NCBI GenBank assembly: GCA_045651165.1
Contig: JAZRRX010000039.1
Location: forward strand, 62,001-126,000
Length of the DNA: 64,000 bases
DNA from: RGIG4608 sp045651165
Lineage (GTDB): Bacteria; Bacillota; Clostridia; Oscillospirales; CAG-272
Reading direction: 5' to 3'
In this document: piece after piece, positions 27,043-34,607 of the stretch
Position numbering within the stretch: the stretch's first letter is position 1
Layout: every line of letters begins with the position of its first letter
The notes under the pieces: generated by a model
Databases searched by the model: none
What the model was told of the DNA's origin: nothing
What the model saw: only the letters and a program-made list of their open reading frames with translations
Translations under genes and position numbers: made by a program

Positions 27043-27927
27043 TTAATCTATATCTTCAATTACTTCTTCAGGTGGATTTTCAAGAACTGTAGGATTTTCA
27101 AAAATCTTTTTCATCATTTTGAAAGCAGATGCGAAATAATAACCATCGCAAATTCTTTCATCGGTAGTTACTTTCATTTCAATATAGCGATATTTCTTTA
27201 TTTCACCATTATCATCCATTTTTACTCCGTGTTGTTTTGCACCATAGGCAACAAAAACAGGAAGATTACCAAAGTCATAAATATGATGATAAATTGGTCG
27301 AATACCAAGCGAACCCATTGAAGTAATAATCATAGAACCGTGGAATGGGCTAATGTCAAGAATAGCTTTAGGCAACCAACCGTGATAATCAAGGAAATTA
27401 AGAAATTTAATAACTAATCTTATAAGCCAGTTGGGAATACGATTCAAAATCTTAGCGATCTTACCTGTATCATTATCTTCGGCATCACCTTTATTTTCTT
27501 CGATCGCCTTGTTAAATTTATCATAAACATCATAAATAGTATCTGTGGGTTCAAATTTAACCTTAATAGATGCCTCTTCACCGTCAAGAGCCATTTTTTT
27601 CTTAATTGTCATAAGAACTTCTATATTATTTCTAGCATAAATTTTCTGACCACTAACAAATCTATTTATGGCAGGACGTTGTGAAACAACTCTTATGTAC
27701 GAAGCAACTATAACGTGAAGAATTGAAAAATTCTTTTTTCCTGCTCTGATTTGTTGACGACAAAATTTTTCAGCCTCAGTAATATCCAATTTCTCAGTGA
27801 AGAAATTTTGAGAATCACTTCTTTTTTTCATTATGTAAGGCATCAATTTAAATATCGGATCGATAGTTCTTAGTCGTCTTCCTTCTTTTCTATCTCCAAA
27901 TCTGCGCTTTCTTTTTGTATTAGACAT
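27043..27927 (-). CDS. stand-alone 2-oxoacid dehydrogenase E2-like acyltransferase fold, catalytic His replaced
   Basis: 294 residues. The whole length fits the CAT-like catalytic domain of E2 acyltransferases (start of the fold near KLMPYIM; PFHGSMIITSMGSLGI; then the C-terminal motif). The catalytic HxxxDG of E2 and chloramphenicol acetyltransferase reads ERICDG here: Glu257 replaces the histidine while Asp261 stays. No lipoyl or subunit-binding domain, and no E1 or E3 gene nearby. It may be a binding or regulatory protein, or use a different mechanism. It has its own strong promoter and palindromes and is monocistronic. Confidence 0.75.
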   Translation of the reverse strand: MSNTKRKRRFGDRKEGRRLRTIDPIFKLMPYIMKKRSDSQNFFTEKLDITEAEKFCRQQIRAGKKNFSILHVIVASYIRVVSQRPAINRFVSGQKIYARNNIEVLMTIKKKMALDGEEASIKVKFEPTDTIYDVYDKFNKAIEENKGDAEDNDTGKIAKILNRIPNWLIRLVIKFLNFLDYHGWLPKAILDISPFHGSMIITSMGSLGIRPIYHHIYDFGNLPVFVAYGAKQHGVKMDDNGEIKKYRYIEMKVTTDERICDGYYFASAFKMMKKIFENPTVLENPPEEVIEDID

Positions 27928-27952
27928 TTAATTTCTCCATTTCTTGATTGTA

Positions 27953-27980
27953 AATAATATTCATAATATTGAATATTATT
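27953..27980 (-). promoter_or_regulatory. 11-bp AT-only-rich palindrome in the leader of the E2-like gene
   Basis: AATAATATTCA-6-TGAATATTATT is a perfect inverted repeat lying between the promoter and the ribosome-binding site, a likely operator. Confidence 0.45.
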
Positions 27981-28013
27981 CATAAAATATTCACAACAAC
28001 ATAAAGTATTTGT

Positions 28014-28042
28014 ATTATAACCCACCAATGTTGATTTGTCAA
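28014..28042 (-). promoter_or_regulatory. consensus sigma-A promoter for the E2-like gene
   Basis: Minus strand TTGACA (28037-28042), 17 bases, TATAAT (28014-28019). The -35 box is inside TGTTGA-4-TCAACA (28029-28044), another inverted repeat. Confidence 0.88.
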
Positions 28043-28077
28043 CATATTTCGACAAACATTGTGAATTATATACAAAT

Positions 28078-29007
28078 TCAGCAGTTAATTTGAATAAATT
28101 TAACTATATTTTTGGTGATAAATTCAATATTGGAATTTTCTGCCACAATATCTTTCTCTGTATGTATATGCGGTGTATACAAAATTCCACCTTTTGTTTT
28201 TTTGCATACAACACAAGCAACACCCATGGGGAAATTTTTATGATCGGAATTGGAATCAGCATCTTTATATGTTAAAAATGAAACATTGTATGCATTAGTT
28301 TGATCAAATGATTCTTCGAATGCAATATATTCTGCAGAATTCACAGCATCTTTTTGCGCAATAAATAAGATATTGTTACCATTTCCAACACAGTCGAAAT
28401 TAATAAGAAATTTATCTTTCATTGCATCTTTATGGTCTTTAAAATACGCCTTTGAACCTTTCTTACCCTTTTCCTCATTATCAAAAAGTATAAATGCTAC
28501 ATTTTCAAGTTCATTTTTAGATAGCCCATCAATAATGGTCAAAATAGTTGCAACACCCGATGTGTTATCATTGTAATTATGCTTATTTTTGAATGTCCTC
28601 ATAATGCCAAAAAATAAGCCGTAATAAACAATCATAAATGATATAATATAAGTTCTAAAATCGTTAAAAATAACATATCCAACAATATGCGCAAAAGTGA
28701 ATGATACGACAAGTAAAAATATTATCGGGACAAATTGATATGCATAGAAAAGAACTCTGTTTTTCGGAATCATTATATTAGGAAACATCGAACGCGCAGG
28801 GGTATCATAGTGAGCAGTAAATACAGCTTTGGCAGTTGTTGGATCACCAACAACTATATTGTTATTTTTGCCATCCTTTGTTAATTCAACATTTGCTTCA
28901 ATTTCCTTTTTAGTTAAGCTTTCCTTAACATAATCACGAAATTTCTGCTTTTCTTCATCAGTTTTTCTTGCCGGATGATTTTGATTTATATAATCCAAAT
29001 GTGACAT
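28078..29007 (-). CDS. M28-family peptidase with an internal membrane hairpin
   Basis: 309 residues. Zinc-aminopeptidase ligands are in order: TAHYDTP (His66, Asp68), NYNDNTSG (Asp147), LFDNEEKG (Glu178-Glu179), INFDCVGNG (Asp205) and PHIHTEKD (terminal His). Unusually, two hydrophobic segments (about 85-110 and 117-138) lie between the first and second metal motifs, so the enzyme is probably membrane-inserted with both halves of the active site on one side. No signal peptide. It ends the minus-strand run that starts at 33138. Confidence 0.85.
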   Translation of the reverse strand: MSHLDYINQNHPARKTDEEKQKFRDYVKESLTKKEIEANVELTKDGKNNNIVVGDPTTAKAVFTAHYDTPARSMFPNIMIPKNRVLFYAYQFVPIIFLLVVSFTFAHIVGYVIFNDFRTYIISFMIVYYGLFFGIMRTFKNKHNYNDNTSGVATILTIIDGLSKNELENVAFILFDNEEKGKKGSKAYFKDHKDAMKDKFLINFDCVGNGNNILFIAQKDAVNSAEYIAFEESFDQTNAYNVSFLTYKDADSNSDHKNFPMGVACVVCKKTKGGILYTPHIHTEKDIVAENSNIEFITKNIVKFIQINC

Positions 29008-29010
29008 AGC

Positions 29011-30744
29011 TTATTTCCTTTCACACTCAATTTCAATGCCTAAAACGCCATATCTGCTTTGCTTTTCTATAGAATAATAGACTTCCATATCACTTGGTTT
29101 AGCAGTATCAACATCACTATTAGTATATCCGCATTTTAATAATGGTAAAGACTCATACAACTCATTAAAAGTATCAAATTTGTGTAGATTTATAACGGTT
29201 GCAATAAGTTTTTCTTGTGTGTTTTTATTGCTAAATACAATCTTATCTCCAATCTTAATCAGTTGACGTTTTTCATCGTTCAATCGAAGTTCAATTGTTT
29301 TCTCACCACTATTTATTTTATCAAAAGGTGATGAATTAAGATTCATATTGTGTATATTGTAACTGCGATTTAAACACACCACATTCTCAATATGCCCTGT
29401 CCTTGGGAACATATCAACAGGGTCAACTTCACCGATTGTATATCCAAGATTTGTGAACATTTTGCAATCTCTTGCAAGCGTATCTGCATCGCAAGAAACA
29501 TAAACAATGTGTTTTATATTGCGACTCGAAAGAAATTCAATAACTTCAGGAGTACATCCCTTTCTCGGTGGGTCGAGTATAACTACATCGAGATTTAAAG
29601 TACCGTGCTGCGCTTCAACCGAAGCAAACAAGGACTCAATATCCTTTGCATCCCCTGCATAGAATTTAGCATTTTCAAAGTCGTTGAGTTTAGCATTTAC
29701 TTTAGCACATTCAACAGCGCCCTCAACGATTTCAACACCAACTATTTCATTGGAAATATCAGCCATAGAAAGACCAATAGTACCCGTGCCGCAATACATA
29801 TCCACAAGTGAAATCTTATTATCATTGCCCTTCATTGCCTTTTCTTTGGCAAGTCCATAAAGAATTTCAGCACCATCGTGGTTAACTTGATAAAATGATT
29901 CGGGAGTGATACGAAAACGCACTCCACAAAGTATGTCTTCAATGTATCTTTCACCAGAAATGACCCTATATTTATCACCCAAAACAACATTAGTATTCTT
30001 AATATTTGAGTTAATCTGAATACTTGAAATGCAGTTGTACTTTTCAGTAAACATCTCTACAAACTTGCTTTCACAAGGCATTTTCTCACCATTGATGACA
30101 ATACAAAGCATAATTTGTCCTGTTTGTTCGCCAATTCTCATATAAAGATGACGAAGCAAACCCTTGCCTGTTTCCTCGTTATAAACAGTGAGTTTATTAT
30201 CGTTTGCAAAATCGCAAACGTCACGCAAAATTTCACCAAAAATCTTTGGTTGAAGTGCGCACTCAAATGCAGGCACAACATTGTGCGTTTTAGAAGCATA
30301 AAATCCTGCGACAATGCCATTTTTAGTCATTGCAAAGGGATATTGTGCCTTATTTCTATATGCTTTTGTCTTGTTTGTGCTATGTACGTCATTTATTACA
30401 ACGTCGGGTAAGCCCGCTTTAATAAATGCGTGTTTTACATAGTTTTTCTTGATTTCTTTTTCGTGCTCATAGGTTATGTGACGATAAACACATCCACCAC
30501 AACTTTCACTAACCGTGCAAAAGCACTCGTTTTCTCTAAAATCGGAGGGAGAAATAATCTCTTCAAGTCGAGCAACTGCAAAATTAGTATTTAGTTTAAT
30601 AATTTTTGCTTTGATTTTGTCACCGGTTACCGCACCACGCACAAAAACTACTCGTCCGTCTTCAAGGTGTGATACTCCTGCTCCAAGATTATTAATATCT
30701 TCGATTAAAAGTTCAACTGTATTGTTTTTCTTAAAATTATACAT
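29011..30744 (-). CDS. rlmD: RlmD-type 23S rRNA m5U methyltransferase fused to an ASCH domain
   Basis: 577 residues from the ATG at 30744, which overlaps the previous stop (ATGTATAA); no ribosome-binding site is visible for this or for an ATG 12 bases earlier, so the start is uncertain. A TRAM domain comes first; the [4Fe-4S] cysteines are in CTVSESCGGC and ECALQ; SAM site VDMYCGTGTIGLSM; catalytic cysteine VYVSCDADTLARD. The usual enzyme ends soon after MFPRTGHIENVVCL, but here an in-frame ASCH domain follows (about 461-577: SSPFDKINSGEKTIELRL and RYGVLGIEIE). ASCH domains bind RNA or nucleic acids. Confidence 0.88.
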   Translation of the reverse strand: MYNFKKNNTVELLIEDINNLGAGVSHLEDGRVVFVRGAVTGDKIKAKIIKLNTNFAVARLEEIISPSDFRENECFCTVSESCGGCVYRHITYEHEKEIKKNYVKHAFIKAGLPDVVINDVHSTNKTKAYRNKAQYPFAMTKNGIVAGFYASKTHNVVPAFECALQPKIFGEILRDVCDFANDNKLTVYNEETGKGLLRHLYMRIGEQTGQIMLCIVINGEKMPCESKFVEMFTEKYNCISSIQINSNIKNTNVVLGDKYRVISGERYIEDILCGVRFRITPESFYQVNHDGAEILYGLAKEKAMKGNDNKISLVDMYCGTGTIGLSMADISNEIVGVEIVEGAVECAKVNAKLNDFENAKFYAGDAKDIESLFASVEAQHGTLNLDVVILDPPRKGCTPEVIEFLSSRNIKHIVYVSCDADTLARDCKMFTNLGYTIGEVDPVDMFPRTGHIENVVCLNRSYNIHNMNLNSSPFDKINSGEKTIELRLNDEKRQLIKIGDKIVFSNKNTQEKLIATVINLHKFDTFNELYESLPLLKCGYTNSDVDTAKPSDMEVYYSIEKQSRYGVLGIEIECERK

Positions 30745-31429
30745 AATATTCGTCATTAGTTTCAAGGCAAACGCAAACGACATCATCGTTCTCACTCATA
30801 TCACAAGCAAGTGCGATATTGTTGTTTTTTGCGTTTATTTTTCCCGCTCTACCAGTAGGTGTATGTTCATAATCAAGATATCCAACAACCATAGTTTTGT
30901 CAGAAAAATATGTTTTTTCGATATCCAGATAACCATTCATAAAGTCGTCGAGCTCATAATCATAAAGGTCTATATTTTCATCAAAATTATCAATACCACG
31001 GCATGTTAAAACAAACTCTTTGCCATTTTTAAGAGATATTTCTTCGAAGACAGGAAGGTCAGAAAGATAGTCTAAAAATCCTTCTTTTGAATCTACATCG
31101 GTCTTTTGGAATGCTTCAAGAGTAGCTTGTCCACCATTTTGTGCCCAAGCAATCATTTCTTTTGAAAAACTAACTGAAGGAGCTCCCCCTTCTCTCAAAA
31201 TTCTATCGAATTCTGAGAGCAATAAGTATGCTTTATAATCGTGTTCACCAAGCACAGAATAAACGTTATATCTTGTAGCAAGGTCGTTCACTAGTTCAAT
31301 TGATTGTTCACCAAAGTCAACTATATTTCCAAGAATATAAAGATTATCACTATCTTTTAAATTGATTTTATTGATAAGTTTTTCAAATTTATCAAGTCTG
31401 CCATAAAGGTTAGAAACAACAAAAGTCAT
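30737..31429 (-). CDS. PPP-family phosphatase homologue with metal ligands lost
   Basis: 230 residues. The fold and spacing follow the diadenosine-tetraphosphatase/serine-threonine phosphatase family, but the metal motifs are changed: the DxHG motif reads NLYG, GDxVDRG reads GNIVDFG, GNHE reads GEHD, the HAG motif reads CRG, and GHTP reads GYLDYEHTP. Glycines and hydrophobic strands are kept. It is probably inactive as a metallophosphatase and could be a binding or regulatory protein. It overlaps the RlmD-ASCH gene by 8 bases, so the two are translationally coupled, and follows the Nif3-like gene by 10 bases. Confidence 0.75.
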   Translation of the reverse strand: MTFVVSNLYGRLDKFEKLINKINLKDSDNLYILGNIVDFGEQSIELVNDLATRYNVYSVLGEHDYKAYLLLSEFDRILREGGAPSVSFSKEMIAWAQNGGQATLEAFQKTDVDSKEGFLDYLSDLPVFEEISLKNGKEFVLTCRGIDNFDENIDLYDYELDDFMNGYLDIEKTYFSDKTMVVGYLDYEHTPTGRAGKINAKNNNIALACDMSENDDVVCVCLETNDEYYV

Positions 31430-31439
31430 AATTTTCTCC

Positions 31440-32207
31440 TTATATCTGTTTGATTACGTTGGTTTCATAGAAATCACACTCAACCGATGCATCTACATCA
31501 AGTACAAATTTTGCAAGATTTTTAAGGGAGGGATTTTCAGTAAAATAATGTCCTGCTTCAATAAGATTTATCTGCATATCCTTGCAATCAGTAAGATTGT
31601 GATATCCAATTTCCCCAGAAAGATAGGTGTCAGCGCCAGCATGATGGGCATCTCTGATGTAACTACCACCACCGCCACCAAGAACCGCCAGACGACTAAC
31701 TTTTCCTGTGTTTGATGCAAAATTAAGATGGTCACAACCAAGTTTTTCCTTAACAAGATCAACAAATTCTTCAATTGTCATTTCATTCTTAAGGTTACCA
31801 ACTCTCATCATCTCTATGCCATCGCAAAGAACCTTTTCAACATCAGTTAATTCGAAAATTTCTGCCAAAGCATCATTAACACCGCCATCAACTGCGTCAA
31901 ATCGAGTGTGGAATGATATAACTGAAACATCGTTCTTTATCAATTTGATTATTCTAGAAGGAATACCAAAATCACCCGATACACTCTTGACTCCCTTGAA
32001 AATAAGGGGGTGATGGGAAATTATGAGATCGTATTTATTCTCTATAGAATAATCAATCGCTTCGGGGGTAACATCCATACAAAAAAGAACTTTTTTTACT
32101 TCTCTATTTCCGTCAGGACAGCACATAAGTCCGTCATTGTCCCAAGTGCATGAAAGCTCTCTTGGTATTCTTTCATTCATATATCTGTTAAGTTCATAAA
32201 CTGTCAT
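31440..32207 (-). CDS. Nif3-like dinuclear-metal protein (YqfO/DUF34)
   Basis: 255 residues, the short form without the inserted PII-like domain. Metal ligands: DLIISHHPLIFKG (two His), SFHTRFDAVDGGVND (His and Asp), and EAGHYFTEN (His and Glu). The hexameric family is nearly universal; a role as a GTP cyclohydrolase-like or metal-handling protein has been suggested but is not settled. It follows trmK by 5 bases, the pairing seen in Firmicutes (yqfN-yqfO). Confidence 0.94.
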   Translation of the reverse strand: MTVYELNRYMNERIPRELSCTWDNDGLMCCPDGNREVKKVLFCMDVTPEAIDYSIENKYDLIISHHPLIFKGVKSVSGDFGIPSRIIKLIKNDVSVISFHTRFDAVDGGVNDALAEIFELTDVEKVLCDGIEMMRVGNLKNEMTIEEFVDLVKEKLGCDHLNFASNTGKVSRLAVLGGGGGSYIRDAHHAGADTYLSGEIGYHNLTDCKDMQINLIEAGHYFTENPSLKNLAKFVLDVDASVECDFYETNVIKQI

Positions 32208-32212
32208 TTTTA

Positions 32213-32896
32213 TTACCTCTCTATGTATTCGTTAATATTATTTACCATTTCCAATTCATAAGAAACATCTTCGCCACCTGATTTTTTGCCAGAAATCTTG
32301 CGCTCAAGCTTGTTTTTTGTAATTGACATAAGTTCAATTAAAAGATCATTCTTGTTTTTAAGAATATATTCACCAAATGTATACGTGAAAGCATCATATT
32401 CGCGAATAATTCCATCATATTGAGCGCATATTGTTTGATATATCTTGTCTCTATCAAAAGAAAGTGTTTCTCCAAGTATAAAAAAACCATTTTTCGCAAG
32501 ATATTCTCTTAACTTTTCAGGATGTGTCATCGGTTGTAATATCAAGCGTTTTTTGGAGTCTTTTACCCAACCGGCTTCGTCAACAATTTTAATTATTAAC
32601 TCACCACCCATACCAAATATTGCTATGTCATCTACTGAGTCGGGCTCAATTTTTGCAAGTCCATCACAAAGTACTGTAGATATACTATCTTTAAAGCCAT
32701 ATTTATTTATGTTTTCTTCCGCCTTATCAAGCGGGCCTTGATTTATATCTGCCGCAATTGCAGATGAAATTATGCTTTTTTTCATAAGATAAATGGGCAA
32801 ATATGCGTGATCCGTTCCAATATCAGCAAACCTTGTCCCCTTTCTTACAAAAGGAACTGCAGTTAATAATCTATCGTTAATTTTAATCTGTTCCAT
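32213..32896 (-). CDS. trmK: tRNA (adenine-22-N1)-methyltransferase TrmK
   Basis: 227 residues from the ATG at 32896 after TTGGAG; the longer ORF reads through a hairpin and is rejected. SAM-binding region RFADIGTDHAYLPIYL, then IFGMGGELIIKI and LQPMTHPEKLREYL, which match the TrmK (COG2384) family; a C-terminal helical domain follows. It methylates A22 in the D-loop of some tRNAs. It pairs with the Nif3-like gene as in B. subtilis. Confidence 0.94.
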   Translation of the reverse strand: MEQIKINDRLLTAVPFVRKGTRFADIGTDHAYLPIYLMKKSIISSAIAADINQGPLDKAEENINKYGFKDSISTVLCDGLAKIEPDSVDDIAIFGMGGELIIKIVDEAGWVKDSKKRLILQPMTHPEKLREYLAKNGFFILGETLSFDRDKIYQTICAQYDGIIREYDAFTYTFGEYILKNKNDLLIELMSITKNKLERKISGKKSGGEDVSYELEMVNNINEYIER

Positions 32897-32910
32897 ATAA
32901 TCTCCAAGAG

Positions 32911-32940
32911 TGAAAAGGGGGCTATCAAAGCCCCTTTTCA
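32911..32940 (-). terminator. attenuator-like hairpin between the DUF1858 gene and trmK
   Basis: TGAAAAGGGG / CCCCTTTTCA (10 bp) closes a 10-base loop with extra GC pairing. On the minus strand the stem ends with CCCTTTTC. It lies just 1 base after the DUF1858 stop codon and may reduce read-through into trmK. Confidence 0.6.
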
Positions 32941-33138
32941 TTAATTTCCAAGAAAAGCGTTAATCTTTTCAACAAGCTTATCAGCGTCTGTGCCGTGAAC
33001 TGCACAAGCATCTGCAATGCTTTCACCACGAGATGCGGGACAACCAAGGCAATGCATACCTATCTCAAAGAAAAACTGAGCAGTATCGCGATTATAATCA
33101 AGAATATCGCCGATAATAGATTCTTTAGTAACTTTCAT
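32941..33138 (-). CDS. DUF1858 redox-disulfide domain protein
   Basis: 65 residues forming one DUF1858 domain: ITKDSIIGDIL-like start (KESIIGDILDYN), then FFFEIGMHCLGCPASRGESIADAC with a CxxC motif and one extra cysteine. The domain is the same as the N-terminal part of ScdA/Ric proteins and is often near hybrid-cluster or iron-sulfur genes; a redox or Fe-S role is likely but not shown. It has a consensus promoter and heads the run to trmK and the genes beyond, through a partial terminator. Confidence 0.92.
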   Translation of the reverse strand: MKVTKESIIGDILDYNRDTAQFFFEIGMHCLGCPASRGESIADACAVHGTDADKLVEKINAFLGN

Positions 33139-33173
33139 TTTGAAATCTCCATTCGTAAAATATTACATGAAAT

Positions 33174-33202
33174 ATTATATAATATTTTAATGCACATGTC
33201 AA
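33174..33202 (-). promoter_or_regulatory. consensus sigma-A promoter for the DUF1858-trmK run
   Basis: Minus strand TTGACA (33197-33202), 17 bases, TATAAT (33174-33179). Confidence 0.88.
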
Positions 33203-33228
33203 CAAAAATGTTATTTTTCTGATGTTTT

Positions 33229-33678
33229 TTATAAAAATTCTTTCATTTTTTCTATATTTCTTTCCTCAAAAGCTACAATTTCTTTCGCCAAAGAAACAGA
33301 ATTTTTACATTCGGGACATTTTTCATATACACTAACCTTTTGCAAAAGGTCAGTTACATCCATTGTTGATCCCTGCACCATCATCTCTGCCATATGACTT
33401 GTTGTGCTATCTTGAAGTGATTTCATTTCCATTCCAATCTTTGCGCCAAGTTTTGAAACCGGATTCACCTCTTTGGGTTGAATTCCCTGCGAAACCAGTT
33501 GATTTTTAACATCTTGTGCATACTTTTCGTACTGGTCAAGCTGGCTTGTCATAAACATTTTCATATCATCATCTTTGATTTTGGGAAGCAAGTTAATTAT
33601 GGAATCTGATCCCATTTTTACATTTGAATAGATGTCTTGCAATAGCTCGGCATCCTTGTTTTTAGGTGTATTATTCAT
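33229..33678 (-). CDS. helical protein of unknown function, ferritin-like pattern
   Basis: 149 residues from the ATG at 33678 after GGAG. The sequence is nearly all amphipathic helix: KDAELLQDIYSNVKMGSDSI, then KMFMTSQLDQYEKYAQDVKNQ, a methionine-rich middle (MEMKSLQDSTTSHMAEMMVQG) and EIVAFEERNIEKM. It has no transmembrane segment and one CxxC (KCPECK). Clostridia have conserved proteins of this pattern, apparently four-helix bundles without clear iron ligands. No role can be assigned. Confidence 0.65.
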   Translation of the reverse strand: MNNTPKNKDAELLQDIYSNVKMGSDSIINLLPKIKDDDMKMFMTSQLDQYEKYAQDVKNQLVSQGIQPKEVNPVSKLGAKIGMEMKSLQDSTTSHMAEMMVQGSTMDVTDLLQKVSVYEKCPECKNSVSLAKEIVAFEERNIEKMKEFL

Positions 33679-33743
33679 ATATTTCTCCTCAATAAATTTG
33701 GTAAAAATATTCTCCCCAAAATCAATAAAAATATGCAAAAATA

Positions 33744-33771
33744 TTGACAAGATAATAAAAAATGTTATAAT
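33744..33771 (+). promoter_or_regulatory. sigma-A promoter for the esterase gene
   Basis: TTGACA (33744-33749), 16 bases, TATAAT (33766-33771). Confidence 0.85.
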
Positions 33772-33791
33772 AATTTAAAAGAGGTGATGTT

Positions 33792-34568
33792 ATGAAAATT
33801 GAAAAATTATATATATTCCCACAAGACGAAAATGCGCATTTAATTACATATATTCAAGATAATCCACCCGAAATGTCGAACGAACCAAGACGAGCAATTT
33901 TGATATGCCCTGGTGGTGGTTATCAATGGACTTCTGACCGCGAAAGTGAGCCCGTTGCACTTCAATTTTTGGCACGCGGATATAACGTATTTGTGCTTAA
34001 ATATTCAGTTGCAGAAATGGCAAAAAATTTAAATCCTTTGCACGAAATTGAGTTAGCAATAAAGCATATTAGAGATAACGCAATCACTTATAACATAAGA
34101 CCCGACAGGGTTTTTGTAATTGGCTTTTCTGCAGGCGGGCATCTTGCACTTTCAAGTGGAACTTTAGCGCCTAAAGAAGCACGCCCGGATGCTATGGTTT
34201 TGTGTTATCCCGTAGTTACTGCTACTTGTGATACACACCTTGGTTCTCTATATAATTTCTGTGGGACAGAAACTCCATCAGAAGAACAAAAACACATATT
34301 TTCACTTGATTTACATGTGGATTCTGAGACCCCTCCTGCATTTATATGGCACACTGAAAATGACTCTTCGGTTCCCGTTCAAAACTCAAAAAAATTGGCG
34401 GTGGCGCTTGATAAAAATGGGATAAAACATGAGCTAGTTTTGTTTCCCGACGGACCACACGGGCTCTCTCTTGCTACACACGAAACTTGCAAGGATATTC
34501 CCGAAAATGCGCCTCACCCTTGCTCTATTTGGGTTGATTTGGCTGATAAATGGTTAAAAGATTTGTAA
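33792..34568 (+). CDS. alpha/beta-hydrolase, acetylesterase-like
   Basis: 258 residues. The oxyanion-hole motif PGGGYQWTSDRESEP, the nucleophile elbow IGFSAGGHLA, the acid in HTENDSSVPVQNS and the histidine in PDGPHGLSLA fit the BD-FAE/xylan-acetylesterase-like group of alpha/beta hydrolases. No signal peptide, so it acts in the cytoplasm, perhaps removing acetyl groups from imported sugars; no glycoside hydrolase is next to it. RBS AGAGGTGATGTT. It precedes the LRR gene by 39 bases. Confidence 0.88.
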   Translation: MKIEKLYIFPQDENAHLITYIQDNPPEMSNEPRRAILICPGGGYQWTSDRESEPVALQFLARGYNVFVLKYSVAEMAKNLNPLHEIELAIKHIRDNAITYNIRPDRVFVIGFSAGGHLALSSGTLAPKEARPDAMVLCYPVVTATCDTHLGSLYNFCGTETPSEEQKHIFSLDLHVDSETPPAFIWHTENDSSVPVQNSKKLAVALDKNGIKHELVLFPDGPHGLSLATHETCKDIPENAPHPCSIWVDLADKWLKDL

Positions 34569-34607
34569 AAAACATTGAATATATACGAGTTACAACGTAG
34601 GTGAAAT

